This document shows, piece by piece, positions 18,599 to 27,296 of a stretch of DNA of 64,000 nt (within the stretch, counting starts at the first letter, position 1; each line of letters starts with the position of its first letter). The position numbers and the translations under genes are program-made. The notes under the pieces are model-generated. The model did not search any database. It saw nothing but the letters and a program-made list of their open reading frames with translations, and was not told the origin of the DNA. Origin of the DNA: JAENVT01 sp963773085 (GTDB lineage: Bacteria > Actinomycetota > Acidimicrobiia > Acidimicrobiales > Ilumatobacteraceae); NCBI GenBank assembly GCA_963773085.1, contig CAVYZS010000008.1:62001-126000 (forward strand). Reading direction: 5' to 3'.

Positions 18599-19098
18599 GC
18601 ACCAAGACCCCGTTCGACGCTGGCGAACGAGAAGCGTTGCACACGTCGCTGCAGCGGCATCGCGAACTGATGCTGTGGAAGCTCGAGGGCCTTGACGACG
18701 CCGCACTGCGCCGACCGATGGTGCCATCGGGCACCACGCTGCTCGGGCTCGTCAAGCACCTCGCAGCAGTTGAATACCTGTGGTTCTGCGTGACGTTCGG
18801 GCGTGAGACAGAGCCGTTGCCGTTCGATGACGACGACGAGAACGCCGACCTCCGAGTCGAAGACGGCGAGACCACCGCCGACATCGTCGCCTTCTACCGT
18901 CGTGCGTGGACGGCGGCCGACGAGGTGATCGCCGAGGTAGATCTCGACAGCACGGCGACGGCCTGGTTCGGCGAGGCAGTGTCGTTGCGCTGGGTGCTCG
19001 TCCACATGGTCGAGGAAACGGCCCGGCACACCGGCCATGCCGACATCGTCAGGGAACTGATCGACGGCGCGACCGGCTATCGACAGGACCGTGAGTGA
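18595..19098 (+). CDS. DinB / DUF664 family protein
   Basis: Intact 167-residue four-helix-bundle protein. Family features are HRELMLWKLEGLDDAALRRP, the first metal His in GLVKHLAAVEYLWF and the HMVEETARHTGHADIVREL pair of histidines (HxxxH-type) near the C-terminus, giving the three-His metal site of DinB-like proteins. DUF664 members are often mycothiol- or bacillithiol-dependent transferases; the substrate is not known. ATG overlaps the stop of the DHFR remnant, and its own TGA overlaps the DUF3995 ATG (TGATG), so the three reading frames form one coupled unit. Confidence 0.8.
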   Translation: MSTKTPFDAGEREALHTSLQRHRELMLWKLEGLDDAALRRPMVPSGTTLLGLVKHLAAVEYLWFCVTFGRETEPLPFDDDDENADLRVEDGETTADIVAFYRRAWTAADEVIAEVDLDSTATAWFGEAVSLRWVLVHMVEETARHTGHADIVRELIDGATGYRQDRE

Positions 19099-19514
19099 TG
19101 CGTCGCTTCCTACGAATCGCAACACCCGCGACGCTCGCTGGGATCGGCGCGCTTCATGCGGCGTGGGGCCGTGGTTCAACCTTTCCCTTCGGCAGCCGCG
19201 AACGGCTGAACGACACCGTCATCGGTCGCCCGGCAACACCCTCGCCGATCGCTTGCTACGCCGTCGCAGGATCGCTCGCAGTCGCCAGCGCCCTCGTGGC
19301 TGGGCTCCCGACACCTCGCAACCGTGTGCGCCGAATGGGTGTTGCCACAGTCGCCGCAGCCCTCGGAACGCGTGCCGTGCTGGGCTTCAGCGGTAGGACA
19401 GAGCTGGTGTCACCCGGCAGCGTGTCGGCCCGGTTCCTGCGGATGGACAGGCGGGTCTACTCGCCGTTGTGCCTCGTGCTCGCTCTCGGTGCGGCCAGTT
19501 CCCTGCGCGGCTGA
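19098..19514 (+). CDS. DUF3995 small membrane protein
   Basis: Intact 138-residue integral-membrane protein with four predicted helices (around residues 8-25, 48-68, 78-95, 115-135). It has the DUF3995 start LAGIGALHAAWGRGSTFPFG, the HxxWGxGxxFP-like motif of the family, and a late TRAVLGFSG. Function unknown. It follows DinB with a TGATG overlap. The opposite-strand VOC gene ends one nucleotide downstream, so the two converge with no spacer. Confidence 0.75.
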   Translation: MRRFLRIATPATLAGIGALHAAWGRGSTFPFGSRERLNDTVIGRPATPSPIACYAVAGSLAVASALVAGLPTPRNRVRRMGVATVAAALGTRAVLGFSGRTELVSPGSVSARFLRMDRRVYSPLCLVLALGAASSLRG

Positions 19515-20300
19515 TCACGCCGCCGTGGGGTGCAGGGCGATGACGCTGAACACGGCTCCCTGAGGATCTTTCACGACGGCGAACTTGCCCGGCGGCACGT
19601 CCGTCGGTGGAACCATCACCGACGCCACCGAGTTCCTCCACCAACGCGCACCGCGGCGTCGCAGTTCTCGACGGCGAAATAGACGCTCCAATTGTTCGGC
19701 ATGTCGGCCGGCCAGGCGTCGCCCTCCATCGGCAGCATCCCCGCGATGCCGCGGCCACCGAGGTGGAATTCGGTGTAGTTGGCGACACCGGCATCGGCGA
19801 AGGATGTTGGCCGTCCACCCGAACACCGCACCGTAGAACTCGACCGAACGCTGCGGATTGCGGGTCATCAGTTCGTTCCAGCAGAACGTGTTGACGTCGT
19901 TGACGATGCCGGCGCCGATGTGAAGCCGAGGCTGCCAGATCGAGAACACCGCCCCAGCCGGATCGACAGCGACGGCCATGCGCCCGACGTCGAGCACATC
20001 CATCGGTTCGACGAGCAGGCTTCCGCCGTCCTCCTTGATCGCCACCGCAGTCTCGTCGGCGTCGGCGACGCTGATGTACGTCGTCCACCACGGGGGCATG
20101 TCGGTGTTCATCTGCATGCCGAGACCGGCGACCGCTTTGCCGTCGAGCATGCACATCCGGTAACCGCCGGCTTCTGGTGGACCCTCGGTGATCGACCAAC
20201 CGAACAGACCCGAATAGAACCGGCTCGCGTCGACCGGGTCAGGCGTGCCGAGGTCGACCCACGAAGGTGTGCCGGGCTCGTACTTGGTGATCTCTGGCAT
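19515..20300 (-). CDS. Two-domain VOC family protein, frameshifted
   Basis: About 261 residues with two VOC modules. Module 1: TPSWVDLGTPDPVDASRFYS, LFGWSITEGPPEAGGYRMCM and VDPAGAVFSIWQPR. Module 2 after a shift near 19800: VNTFCWNELMTRNPQRSVEF, FHLGGRGIAGMLPM, and NNWSVYFAVENCDAAV, ending DPQGAVFSVIALHPTAA. Further shifts are near 19655 and 19600. This twin form is common in actinobacteria and is annotated as glyoxalase or hydroxylase-like, with no established activity. An AAGGAGC ribosome binding site precedes the ATG (minus strand). Converges on DUF3995 and diverges from the AlkZ-like gene. Confidence 0.8.
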   Translation of the reverse strand: MPEITKYEPGTPSWVDLGTPDPVDASRFYSGLFGWSITEGPPEAGGYRMCMLDGKAVAGLGMQMNTDMPPWWTTYISVADADETAVAIKEDGGSLLVEPMDVLDVGRMAVAVDPAGAVFSIWQPRLHIGAGIVNDVNTFCWNELMTRNPQRSVEFYGAVFGWTANILRRCRCRQLHRIPPRWPRHRGDAADGGRRLAGRHAEQLERLFRRRELRRRGARWWRNSVASVMVPPTDVPPGKFAVVKDPQGAVFSVIALHPTAA

Positions 20301-20375
20301 GGCTGCTCCTTGGGTGGAGATTCGTCAGGAGACGTTCACGGTATGACGAGCGGAAGTCGCCGTCAACGTCACGCG

Positions 20376-20381
20376 TACTGT
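20376..20381 (+). promoter_or_regulatory. Probable -10 box (TACTGT) for the AlkZ-like gene
   Basis: TACTGT ends six nucleotides before the GTG start at 20388 with no ribosome binding site, consistent with a leaderless transcript. Confidence 0.45.
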
Positions 20382-20387
20382 GGGCAG

Positions 20388-21463
20388 GTGACCGAGCCCA
20401 CGTTGTCGACGCGTCAGATCAACCGAGCCGTTCTCGCCCGACAACATCTGCTGAGCCGGGCCAGCATCGACATCCCGACAGCGTTGGAGCACGTCGGTGG
20501 GCTGCAAACCCAGTACGCGCCGTCGGGTTACGTCGGGCTGTGGAGCCGCCTCGTCGACTTCGAACGCGGCGCTTTGACCCGCGCCCTGGAGGACCGGTCG
20601 GTCGTACAGGCGACACTGATGCGCTGCACCATCCACATGGTGGCTCGGCGGCCGATTTCTGGACGATCTGCGCCGGGGTTCGTACCAGCCGGCGGGAGTG
20701 GTGGTTACGCATCGCCAAGACGCGGAAGCTGATCGACATTCCGCATCAGGCGCTGACCGAGGTGTTGCGTGCCGAGTTGGCCGATGGGCCGCGGTCGTCT
20801 GCCGAGCTGATCGCGGCCATGGACCGGGTCGGTTTCGCCAAGCCGTTGTGGGAAGGGGCGGGGTTGTGGCTCGATATGGTCAGGGTCCCGCCGTCGGGTA
20901 CCTGGGAGCGCCGCCGCGCCGATCGCTACGGTCTCGCCGAGCAGTGGATTACCGTCACCGGGGTAGGCCACCGAGGAAGTCGTCCGAGGAGGCACGGTCT
21001 CCGGCTCCTGTTGAACCGCTACCTCGGCGCGTTCGGACCGGCGACTCTGGCCGACGCGGCCACGTGGGCCGGCGTTCCGCGGACACGACTCGAGCCCGTG
21101 GTGTCGGACATGGATCTGCGTATGTTTCGTGACGAGGATGGCACGGTCTTGCTCGACCTGGCCGACGCAGCGCTACCGGATCCGGAGACGCCCGCGCCGG
21201 TTCGGTTCCTGCCGACGTGGGATGCAACCTTGCTGGCCCATTGCCGCCGTTCTGGCATTCTGCCCGAACCATTCCGCCAAGCCATCTTCCACACGTGGAA
21301 CCCCCAGTCGGTCGGAACCGTCCTGGTCGACGGCGCCGTCGCGGCGACGTGGGCGTGGCGCCGCAACCGGGTCGAGTTCGCCGAGTTGGCGACGCTGACC
21401 ACCACGCAGCGCCGACAGGTCGCCGACGAAGCCGAGCAGTTGACGGCGTTCTACCTGGCCTGA
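20388..21463 (+). CDS. Winged-helix AlkZ-like (HTH_42) DNA glycosylase family protein, frameshifted
   Basis: About 358 residues of the HTH_42 family, whose founder AlkZ unhooks azinomycin crosslinks from DNA. Features: STRQINRAVLARQHLLSR, GGLQTQYAPSGYVGLWSRL with the QxQ pair that in AlkZ is catalytic, TLMRCTIHMV, then after a shift near 20650 ARDFWTICAG, YLGAFGPATLADAATWAGV and the C-terminal FLPTWDATLLAH and VDGAVAATWAW. A second disturbance near 20980 disrupts the region before LLNRYLGAFGP. Many homologues outside antibiotic clusters are housekeeping-type proteins with undefined lesion specificity. Its end overlaps the convergent histidine kinase by 13 bp. Confidence 0.75.
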
Positions 21464-22810
21464 CCGGCGGGAAGGGTCACGGTGAAGCGTGCCCCACCGA
21501 TGGGTGACGTGTCGCAGTGCACGTCGCCGCCGTGTCGCTGAGCGGTCGCTCGAACGACCGCCAAACCAAGACCGACGCCGCCCGTGTGACGCGACCGCGA
21601 TGAATCGGTACGCGTGAACCGCTCGAAGATCAGCTGCCTGTCGTCCTCGGCAACTCCGTCGCCGTCGTCGTCGACGGTCAGCGTGATCGTTCCGTCGATG
21701 TTCGTCAGCGAGACCTTCACGACGCTCGTCGCATGCCGTCCGGCGTTGTCGACGAGGTTGCGGACCATCCGTCGCCAGTGCCTGCCGGTCGCCGATCAGG
21801 CGCGCCGCGCCGACGTTCGACGTGTCGATCGAGATCGGCGAGCGTCGACGCGATGGCCGCGACCTCCTCCAAGACGACCTCGTCCAAGTCGGTTTCTGCC
21901 GATGGAGGTGCCGCCTCGTCGGCCTTGGCGAGATCCATCAGGTCGTCGACGATGTGGGCGAGGCGTGTCGCTTCGGCCCTGACGCCGGAGGCCTGACTCG
22001 GCCAGGAGCCGGTCTCCAGCTGGGCCCGCATCGAGGCAAGCGGTGATCGCAGTTCGTGGGATGCATCGGACAGGAACTGGCGCTCGTGCTCGCGCGAGGC
22101 CTGCAGCCGTCCGAGCATCGAGTTCATCGTGCGCGCCAGCCGGGCGACTTCGTCGTGGCTGTTCGGTTCACGTACCCGGCGCTGCAGGGTCGTCGCCGAG
22201 ATGTTCTCGACCTCCAGACGCATCGCCTCGACCGGCCGAAGCGCCCGCCCGGCCAGGAACCAGGCAACGAGGGCGACAGCGAGGACCACCAGCGGGATGC
22301 CGAGCCGCAGCCCCGACCACAAGGTGCGCACGCTGCGGCGGACCTCGGCCAACGAAGCCATGCCGACCACGTAGAAGTTGCCGCCCGCTACGGCGACCGG
22401 AGCGGCGTCGTAGGCGACGTCGTGCGGCGAGACTCCCGAGACGAAGATCACCTGGTCGGCGGGCGGCGCCGGTCCCGGGAACGACCGTGATGTTCTTGAT
22501 CGGAAGAGTGAACTCGCCGCCGACCGGCGCCCCGGTGTCGTTGAAGATGCCGACGCCCAGCGCCCTGATCGAACGTCTGATTCACGATCGCACCGAATGG
22601 CACTCCGTTCTCGACCTGATCCACCGTCGCACCAACCGCCGCCGCGGCAGCCTGTTCGCGGTCGCTGACCAAGCGATCCTCGACCGCCCGGGTCAGCAGT
22701 AGGGCACCGACGATCAACACCACGGCCACCAGGAACGTGGCCAGCACCGTGACTCGCACCCGGACGGAATCCGTCAGTCGACGGACGGTGTTCGAGATCG
22801 ATCGGCTCAT
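21451..22810 (-). CDS. HAMP-containing sensor histidine kinase, frameshifted
   Basis: About 453 residues. The N-terminus has a transmembrane helix (VRVTVLATFLVAVVLIVGAL), an extracellular sensor loop, a second helix (GIPLVVLAVALVAWFLAGRA), a HAMP linker (ALRPVEAMRLEVENIS...DEVARLARTMNSML), the H-box FLSDASHELRSPLASMRAQL and the ATPase domain in pieces: MVRNLVDNAGRHA (N box), TVDDDGDGVAEDD (G1), GGVGLGLAVVRATA (G2). Shifts lie near 22540, 22480 and 21790. It overlaps the response regulator stop by 4 bp (ATGA) and probably senses envelope stress or an efflux substrate, judged from the divergent export operon. Confidence 0.8.
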
Positions 22811-23495
22811 GATCGATCGGCCCCGTCATCGACGACCCGGTATCCGACTCCTCTGATCGTTTCGATCAGCGGGCTGTCTGCCTTCAGTGTCCAGCTTCTT
22901 GCGCAGGTACCTCACGTACACCTCCACGATGTTCGGGTCACCGACGAAGTCGGGCCCCCAGACCTCGGCCAACAACTCATCTTTGGAACTGATGAAATCA
23001 CCCTGTCGAACGAGGTGCTCCAAGAGCGCGAACTCGCGCGGTGTGAGTCGTACTTCGACGTCGTCACGCTGACAGGTGCGACGACGAACGTCGATGCAGA
23101 GCGAGCCGCGTCGCAAGACGGTCGGTTCGATCTCGGCCCGTCGACGGGCGACCGCTCGCAGGCGGGCCAACAGCACGACCATCGAGAAGGGTTTCGACAA
23201 GAAGTCGTCGGCTCCGGTGTCGAGCGCCTCGGCCAGGTCGTAGTCGCCGTCCTTGGCGGTCAGTACGAGGATCGGTGTCCAGTTGTCCTCGCCCCGCAGC
23301 GTTGAACAGACCTGGAAGCCGTTCATGCCCGGGAGCAGGAGATCCAAGACGATCGCCGCAGTACGAATGTTCGCGGGCGCGCCACACTCCGGTGAGCCCG
23401 TCATGAGCGACGTCGACGTCGTAGCCCTCGGCGGTCAGGCCGCTGGCGATTGCCGCCGCCAGCCGTTCCTCGTCCTCGACCACCAGCACACGCAC
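22807..23495 (-). CDS. OmpR-family response regulator, frameshifted
   Basis: About 229 residues. The receiver domain reads VRVLVVEDEERLAAAIASGL, IVLDLLLPGMNGFQVC (phosphoacceptor Asp), ILVLTAKDGDYDLAEALDTG and DDFLSKPFSMVVLLARLRAV. The winged helix has VRLTPREFALLEHLVRQGD and VEVYVRYLRKKLD, with the end IETIRGVGYRVVDDGADRS reached after a shift near 22890; another shift is near 23380. GTG 23495 is the start that places the receiver strand at residue 2; an upstream ATG at 23558 is an alternative. Its likely operator is the direct-repeat array at 23551-23577 just upstream. Confidence 0.8.
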
Positions 23496-23550
23496 GAGCG
23501 GATGCTGCCACGGCGCACGACGATCTCCTCCGCGGGACGCTGAGAAAGCG

Positions 23551-23577
23551 TTCAGCAACTCTCAGCCTGTTGTCAGG
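23551..23577. promoter_or_regulatory. OmpR-type direct repeats between the two-component genes and the efflux operon
   Basis: Three hexamers in the same orientation, TTCAGC (23551), CTCAGC (23561) and GTCAGG (23572), recur every 10-11 bp, one helical turn, with a more distant inverted copy (gctgag, 23539). This arrangement is the classical head-to-tail site for OmpR/PhoB response regulators. It lies 56 bp upstream of the regulator's GTG and 68 bp upstream of the divergent lipoprotein ATG, so it could control both directions. Confidence 0.6.
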
Positions 23578-23644
23578 ACGGGTGGCGATACTCCGGCAAG
23601 CACCCCCGACCACGGGGGACAGCGGACGACGGAGGAGATCCCGC

Positions 23645-24315
23645 ATGAAACGACTGATGATCATGTTCGCCGCGGCAGCGATGCTGGCCGGCTGCGGCAG
23701 TGCTGCCGCCAACGATCGAGAGGTCGCCAGCCTGTCGACGGCTGGCGCCGACGATGCCACCGGACACCGGCGACACATCCGGCAACTCGTCTGGCGAGGC
23801 GACGGACACCACCGGGGTGATCGATCCGAACGAGGCTGCGCTGCAGTTCGCCAAGTGCATGCGCGAGCACGGCATCGACATGCCTGACCCTCAGATCAGC
23901 GACGACGGTGGTGTGATGGTGCAGATCGGTGGGGCGCCCGGCGTCGGCCTGGGTGACGCGGGTGAGGGACCGGATCCGAAGGAGATGGAAGCGGCGAACA
24001 AGGCCTGCCAGCACTTCATGGAAGACGCGGCCGCGGGATTCGACCCGCCGAGCGAAGAGGACCAGAAGAAGATGCAGGAGCAGGCGCTGGCGTTCGCCAA
24101 GTGCATGCGTGACCACGGCATCGACATGCCCGACCCGCAGTTCTCCACCGATGGTGGCGGCTTCAGCATCGCCGTTGGCGTCGGTCCCGATGCGCGGCAC
24201 AGACGGTGACGTCCCGGCCATCGATTTCAACGACGACGAGTTCAAGGCCGCCAGTGAAGCGTGCGGCGGTCCTGGCGGAGGTTTCGCAATCTCGACGCGA
24301 TCGGACGGCGGATGA
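23645..24315 (+). CDS. Secreted lipoprotein with duplicated FAKCMRxHGIDMPDP motif, frameshifted
   Basis: About 222 residues. The signal peptide MKRLMIMFAAAAMLAGCGS has a clear lipobox (LAGC). The mature part is acidic and carries two near-identical units about 73 residues apart: LQFAKCMREHGIDMPDPQIS and LAFAKCMRDHGIDMPDPQFS. Each unit is followed by a helix with a further Cys (ANKACQHFM; ASEACGGPG). The four cysteines suggest two disulphides. Such proteins occur beside MacAB-type exporters in actinobacteria, function unknown. Shifts lie near 23755 and 24195. GGAGGAGA precedes the ATG by seven nucleotides. The stop overlaps the next start (ATGA). Confidence 0.7.
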
Positions 24316-25355
24316 AGCGGCGCTGGTTGATCGTCGCGGTCGTCGGAATCGGAGCAGTCGCGGCTGGCGTGACCGTTGTGACACGTCGGCCGACGACTGC
24401 CGACGACGGAAAGCCCGAGGTCCCCGCGCCGCGTGAAACAGCACAGGTCTCGCGGACAGACCTCGTCGAGGAGGAGAAGCTGCGCGGTTCGCTGGGTTAC
24501 GGAGAGTCGAGACAGATCGGAGGTACGGGTACGGGAACGATCACGGGACTTCCCGAACCGGGGACCGTGATTGTCCAGGGCGACGCGCCATGGCAGGTCG
24601 ACGGTCACGCAGGCCCCGCCTTGTTCTACGGCGACCTGCCGATGTGGCGTCCGCTTCGTTCGGGCATCGATGACGGCGCTGACGTCGCCCAGCTGGAGCA
24701 GAACCTGACCGATCTCGGCTTCGGCGCCGACCTGACCGTCGACGAGGAGTTCGACAAGCAGACCACGGCGGCCATCAAGGCCTGGCAGGAGAGCCGCGGC
24801 TTCAAGAAGACCGGAGTCGTCAATCCCGTCGACCTCGTGATCGTGAAGGGGCCGGTGCGGGTGGCGGAACAACGCGCCGACGTCGGCGATCAGGTGTCGC
24901 CAGAGATCGTCAGCGTGACGGACGCGGAGCAGGTTGTGACACTCGACGTGGCGCTCGACAAGATCGAGCTCCTGAAGCCCGGTGCGGCGGTGGAGATCGA
25001 ACTGCCCGACGACTCGAGGGTTCCCGGAACGATTGCCACGATCGGTCGCGTGGCCTCCGTGAAACAGGAAGGTTCTGCGGCATCGATCGAGGTGCGTGTG
25101 TCGCTGCAGTCACCCGTCGCATCGCTCGACGCCGCGCCGGTCGACGTCGTCGTGACCACCCCGAAGGCCACCGGTGTGCTGGTCGTCCCGATCCGTGCCC
25201 TGGTCGCCCTGGCCGAGGGTGGATACGCGGTCGAACGTGTCTCGAGTGGTTCGACGCAGCTCGTAGCTGTCGAGCCGGGGGAGTTCGGCGACGGGATCGT
25301 CGCGATCACGGGCACCGGTCTTGCCGAGGGTGACACCGTGGTGGTCGCACCGTGA
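24312..25355 (+). CDS. Membrane-fusion (HlyD/MacA-like) protein with peptidoglycan-binding domain
   Basis: Intact 347-residue protein: one N-terminal membrane anchor (RRWLIVAVVGIGAVAAGVTV), a stretch with ETAQVSRTDLVEEEKLRG and GTGTITGLPEPG typical of barrel-sandwich hybrid domains, an inserted peptidoglycan-binding domain (DDGADVAQLEQNLTDLGFGA ... FDKQTTAAIKAWQESRGF), and beta-barrel segments VVTLDVALDKIELLKPGAAV and TGVLVVPIRALVALAEGGYAV. In Gram-positive systems this architecture would tether an ABC exporter to the cell wall. It is coupled to both neighbours through ATGA and GTGA overlaps. Confidence 0.85.
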   Translation: MKRRWLIVAVVGIGAVAAGVTVVTRRPTTADDGKPEVPAPRETAQVSRTDLVEEEKLRGSLGYGESRQIGGTGTGTITGLPEPGTVIVQGDAPWQVDGHAGPALFYGDLPMWRPLRSGIDDGADVAQLEQNLTDLGFGADLTVDEEFDKQTTAAIKAWQESRGFKKTGVVNPVDLVIVKGPVRVAEQRADVGDQVSPEIVSVTDAEQVVTLDVALDKIELLKPGAAVEIELPDDSRVPGTIATIGRVASVKQEGSAASIEVRVSLQSPVASLDAAPVDVVVTTPKATGVLVVPIRALVALAEGGYAVERVSSGSTQLVAVEPGEFGDGIVAITGTGLAEGDTVVVAP

Positions 25356-26041
25356 ACGTCGTCGAACTGGTGGACGTGTGCAAGACGTATCCGGGCGGTG
25401 TCGAAGCGTTACGTGGCATCAACCTGCGCATCGAGGCCGGCGAATCGCTGGCCATCGTCGGGCCGTCGGGATCAGGCAAGAGCACGCTCCTACAGGTACT
25501 CGGGTGTCTGGATCGAGCCACGTCGGGAAGGGTCGTCGTGTCGGATCACGATGTGTCGAAACTCGGCGATCGGAAGCTGTCAGCGATTCGTGGATCGATG
25601 ATCGGGTTCGTGTTCCAACAGTTCCACCTCGTCGAGACGATGAGTGCGCTCGACAACGTGGCGTTGCCGTTGTTGTACCAAGGCGTGCCGAGGAGCGTGC
25701 GGCGACGCCGGGCGATCGAGTGCCTCGAGCGCGTCGGTCTGAGCCAGCGCGCTGCCCACCGGCCGAGTCGGTTGTCGGGCGGCGAGCGCCAACGGGCCGC
25801 AATCGCCAGAGCCCTGGTCACCGAACCGGCGATGCTGCTTGCCGACGAGCCGACCGGCAATCTCGACAGGCGCACCGGTGCCGAGATCGTCGAGCTCTTC
25901 CACTCCCTGCATCGCGATGGTTCGACGGTGGTCGTGATCACTCATGACCAGCAGTTGGCCGAGGGATTTCCCCGCCGTGAAGAGGTACTCGATGGTCAAC
26001 TGATCTCGGACTCACTTCAGGCGACGGGCGTTCTGACGTGA
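25352..26041 (+). CDS. MacB-like ABC transporter ATP-binding protein
   Basis: Intact 229-residue ATPase of the MacB/LolD subfamily. Walker A GPSGSGKSTLL, the Q-loop FVFQQFHLVETM, signature LSGGERQRAAIARALV, Walker B AMLLADEPTGNLD and switch HDQQ are all present. It powers the permease encoded next, probably in a mechanotransmission-type rather than a classical transport cycle. GTG 25352 overlaps the membrane-fusion gene's stop and the stop overlaps the permease start (GTGA), so the three subunits are co-translated. Substrate unknown; macrolide-like compounds, peptides or lipids are possibilities. Confidence 0.9.
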   Translation: MNVVELVDVCKTYPGGVEALRGINLRIEAGESLAIVGPSGSGKSTLLQVLGCLDRATSGRVVVSDHDVSKLGDRKLSAIRGSMIGFVFQQFHLVETMSALDNVALPLLYQGVPRSVRRRRAIECLERVGLSQRAAHRPSRLSGGERQRAAIARALVTEPAMLLADEPTGNLDRRTGAEIVELFHSLHRDGSTVVVITHDQQLAEGFPRREEVLDGQLISDSLQATGVLT

Positions 26042-27223
26042 GCGGCGCGCTGCGACCGATCGACGTCGTCCGCGTCGGCGTTGGCTCACTCGGTGCACGA
26101 GCCGCACGCACGGTGTTGACAGCGCTGGGAATCGCCATCGGCATCGCCGCGCTGGTCTCTGTGGTCGGGATCTCGTCGTCGAGCCGCGCCGACCTGCTGG
26201 CTCAACTCGACCGATTCGGCACCAACCTGCTCGAGGTTCGTGCCGGTCAGAGCGTGTTCGGGGAGGCTGCGACTCTGCCGGAAGAGGCTCCCTCGATGAT
26301 CCGCAGGATCGGGCCGGTCGACGATGTCAGTGCCGTCGCCGGGTTGCAGGAGACGGTGCGTCGCACCGATCTGATCCCTGCCTCCGAGACCGGTGGTATC
26401 GCCGTCGATGCGGCCACGACCTCGCTCCTCAACACCGTCGGGGCGACTATCGCTGAGGGGCGATTCATCGATGCGTCGAACGAGTCGTTGCCGGCCGTCG
26501 TGCTCGGTTCGACGGCTGCCCGCCGTCTCGGCATCGAGTCGTTGTCCGGCTCGCCCATGGTGTGGATCGGTGGTCGGTGGTGGGCAGTGGTCGGGATCCT
26601 CGATCCGGTTCCGCTGCTGTCATCACTCGACAGTGCCGCCCTGATCGGTTTCGGCGCGGCTCACGATCTGCTCGGCCACGACGGCAAGGTATCGAGCATC
26701 TACGTGCGCATGGCGCCGAAGTCCGTCGAAGCAGTGCGGGCCGTCTTGGCGGCCACGACCAACCCGTCGGCGCCCAACGAGGTCGAGATCTCGCGTCCTT
26801 CCGATGCGCTGAAGGCCCGCGCAGCCGTCGACAGCGGACTGCGCGCTTTGCTGCTGGCGCTCGGTGGTGTCTCGCTGCTGGTCGGCGGCATCGGTATCGC
26901 CAACGTCATGGTGATCTCGGTGCTGGAACGCCGGACCGAGATCGGCGTGCGTCGAGCCATCGGCGCCACCCGCCGGCACATCCGCCTGCAGTTCCTCACG
27001 GAGGCAGCCACGTTGTCGACGTTGGGCGGCATCGGTGGAGTCGGGCTCGGATGCGTGGTCACTGCCGTGTACGCGCGCCGCCAGGACGTGCCGCTGACGA
27101 TCCCGCTTGAGCGTGCTGATCGGCGGCATCGCCGCCGCGCTGATCGTCGGAGCGATCGCCGGTCTGTATCCGGCCGGGCGTGCCGCTCGTCTCGACCCTG
27201 CCGAAGCCCTACGCCCGGCCTGA
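26038..27223 (+). CDS. MacB/FtsX-type ABC transporter permease, frameshifted near its end
   Basis: About 395 residues. The first membrane helix (RTVLTALGIAIGIAALVSVV) is followed by the large extracellular MacB_PCD domain (LLAQLDRFGTNLLEVRAG, ATIAEGRFIDAS, AARRLGIESL) and the FtsX core with ALGGVSLLVGGIGIANVMVI, VLERRTEIGVRRAIGATRRH and FLTEAATLSTLGGIGG. A shift near 27110 is needed to reach the normal end AGLYPAGRAARLDPAEALRP, stop 27221-27223; without it the frame runs on through a palindromic repeat. The conserved coupling string RTEIGVRRAIGA is intact. Confidence 0.85.
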
Positions 27224-27240
27224 GCGCGCCCCCTTCCCCG

Positions 27241-27287
27241 AACTTTGTCGCTCTCAACACGTCCAGCGTGTCGAGAGCGACAAAGTT
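27241..27287. repeat. 47-bp palindromic repeat, copy 1
   Basis: Near-perfect inverted repeat: left arm aactttgtcgctct (27241-27254) pairs exactly with agagcgacaaagtt (27274-27287); the inner caacacg/cgtgtcg pairs with one mismatch, leaving a five-base loop. It lies between the convergent permease and aldolase genes. A second 47-bp copy stands at 45086-45132 in an equivalent place. No T-tract follows, so it is either an intrinsic terminator of the GC-rich type or a dispersed REP-like element. Confidence 0.75.
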
Positions 27288-27296
27288 GGCGAGCGG

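Noticed and set aside
18418..19179. N-terminal extension of the HNH protein frame
   Set aside because: The extension is antisense to dinB and carries no DUF222 sequence; ATG 18417 fits the family.
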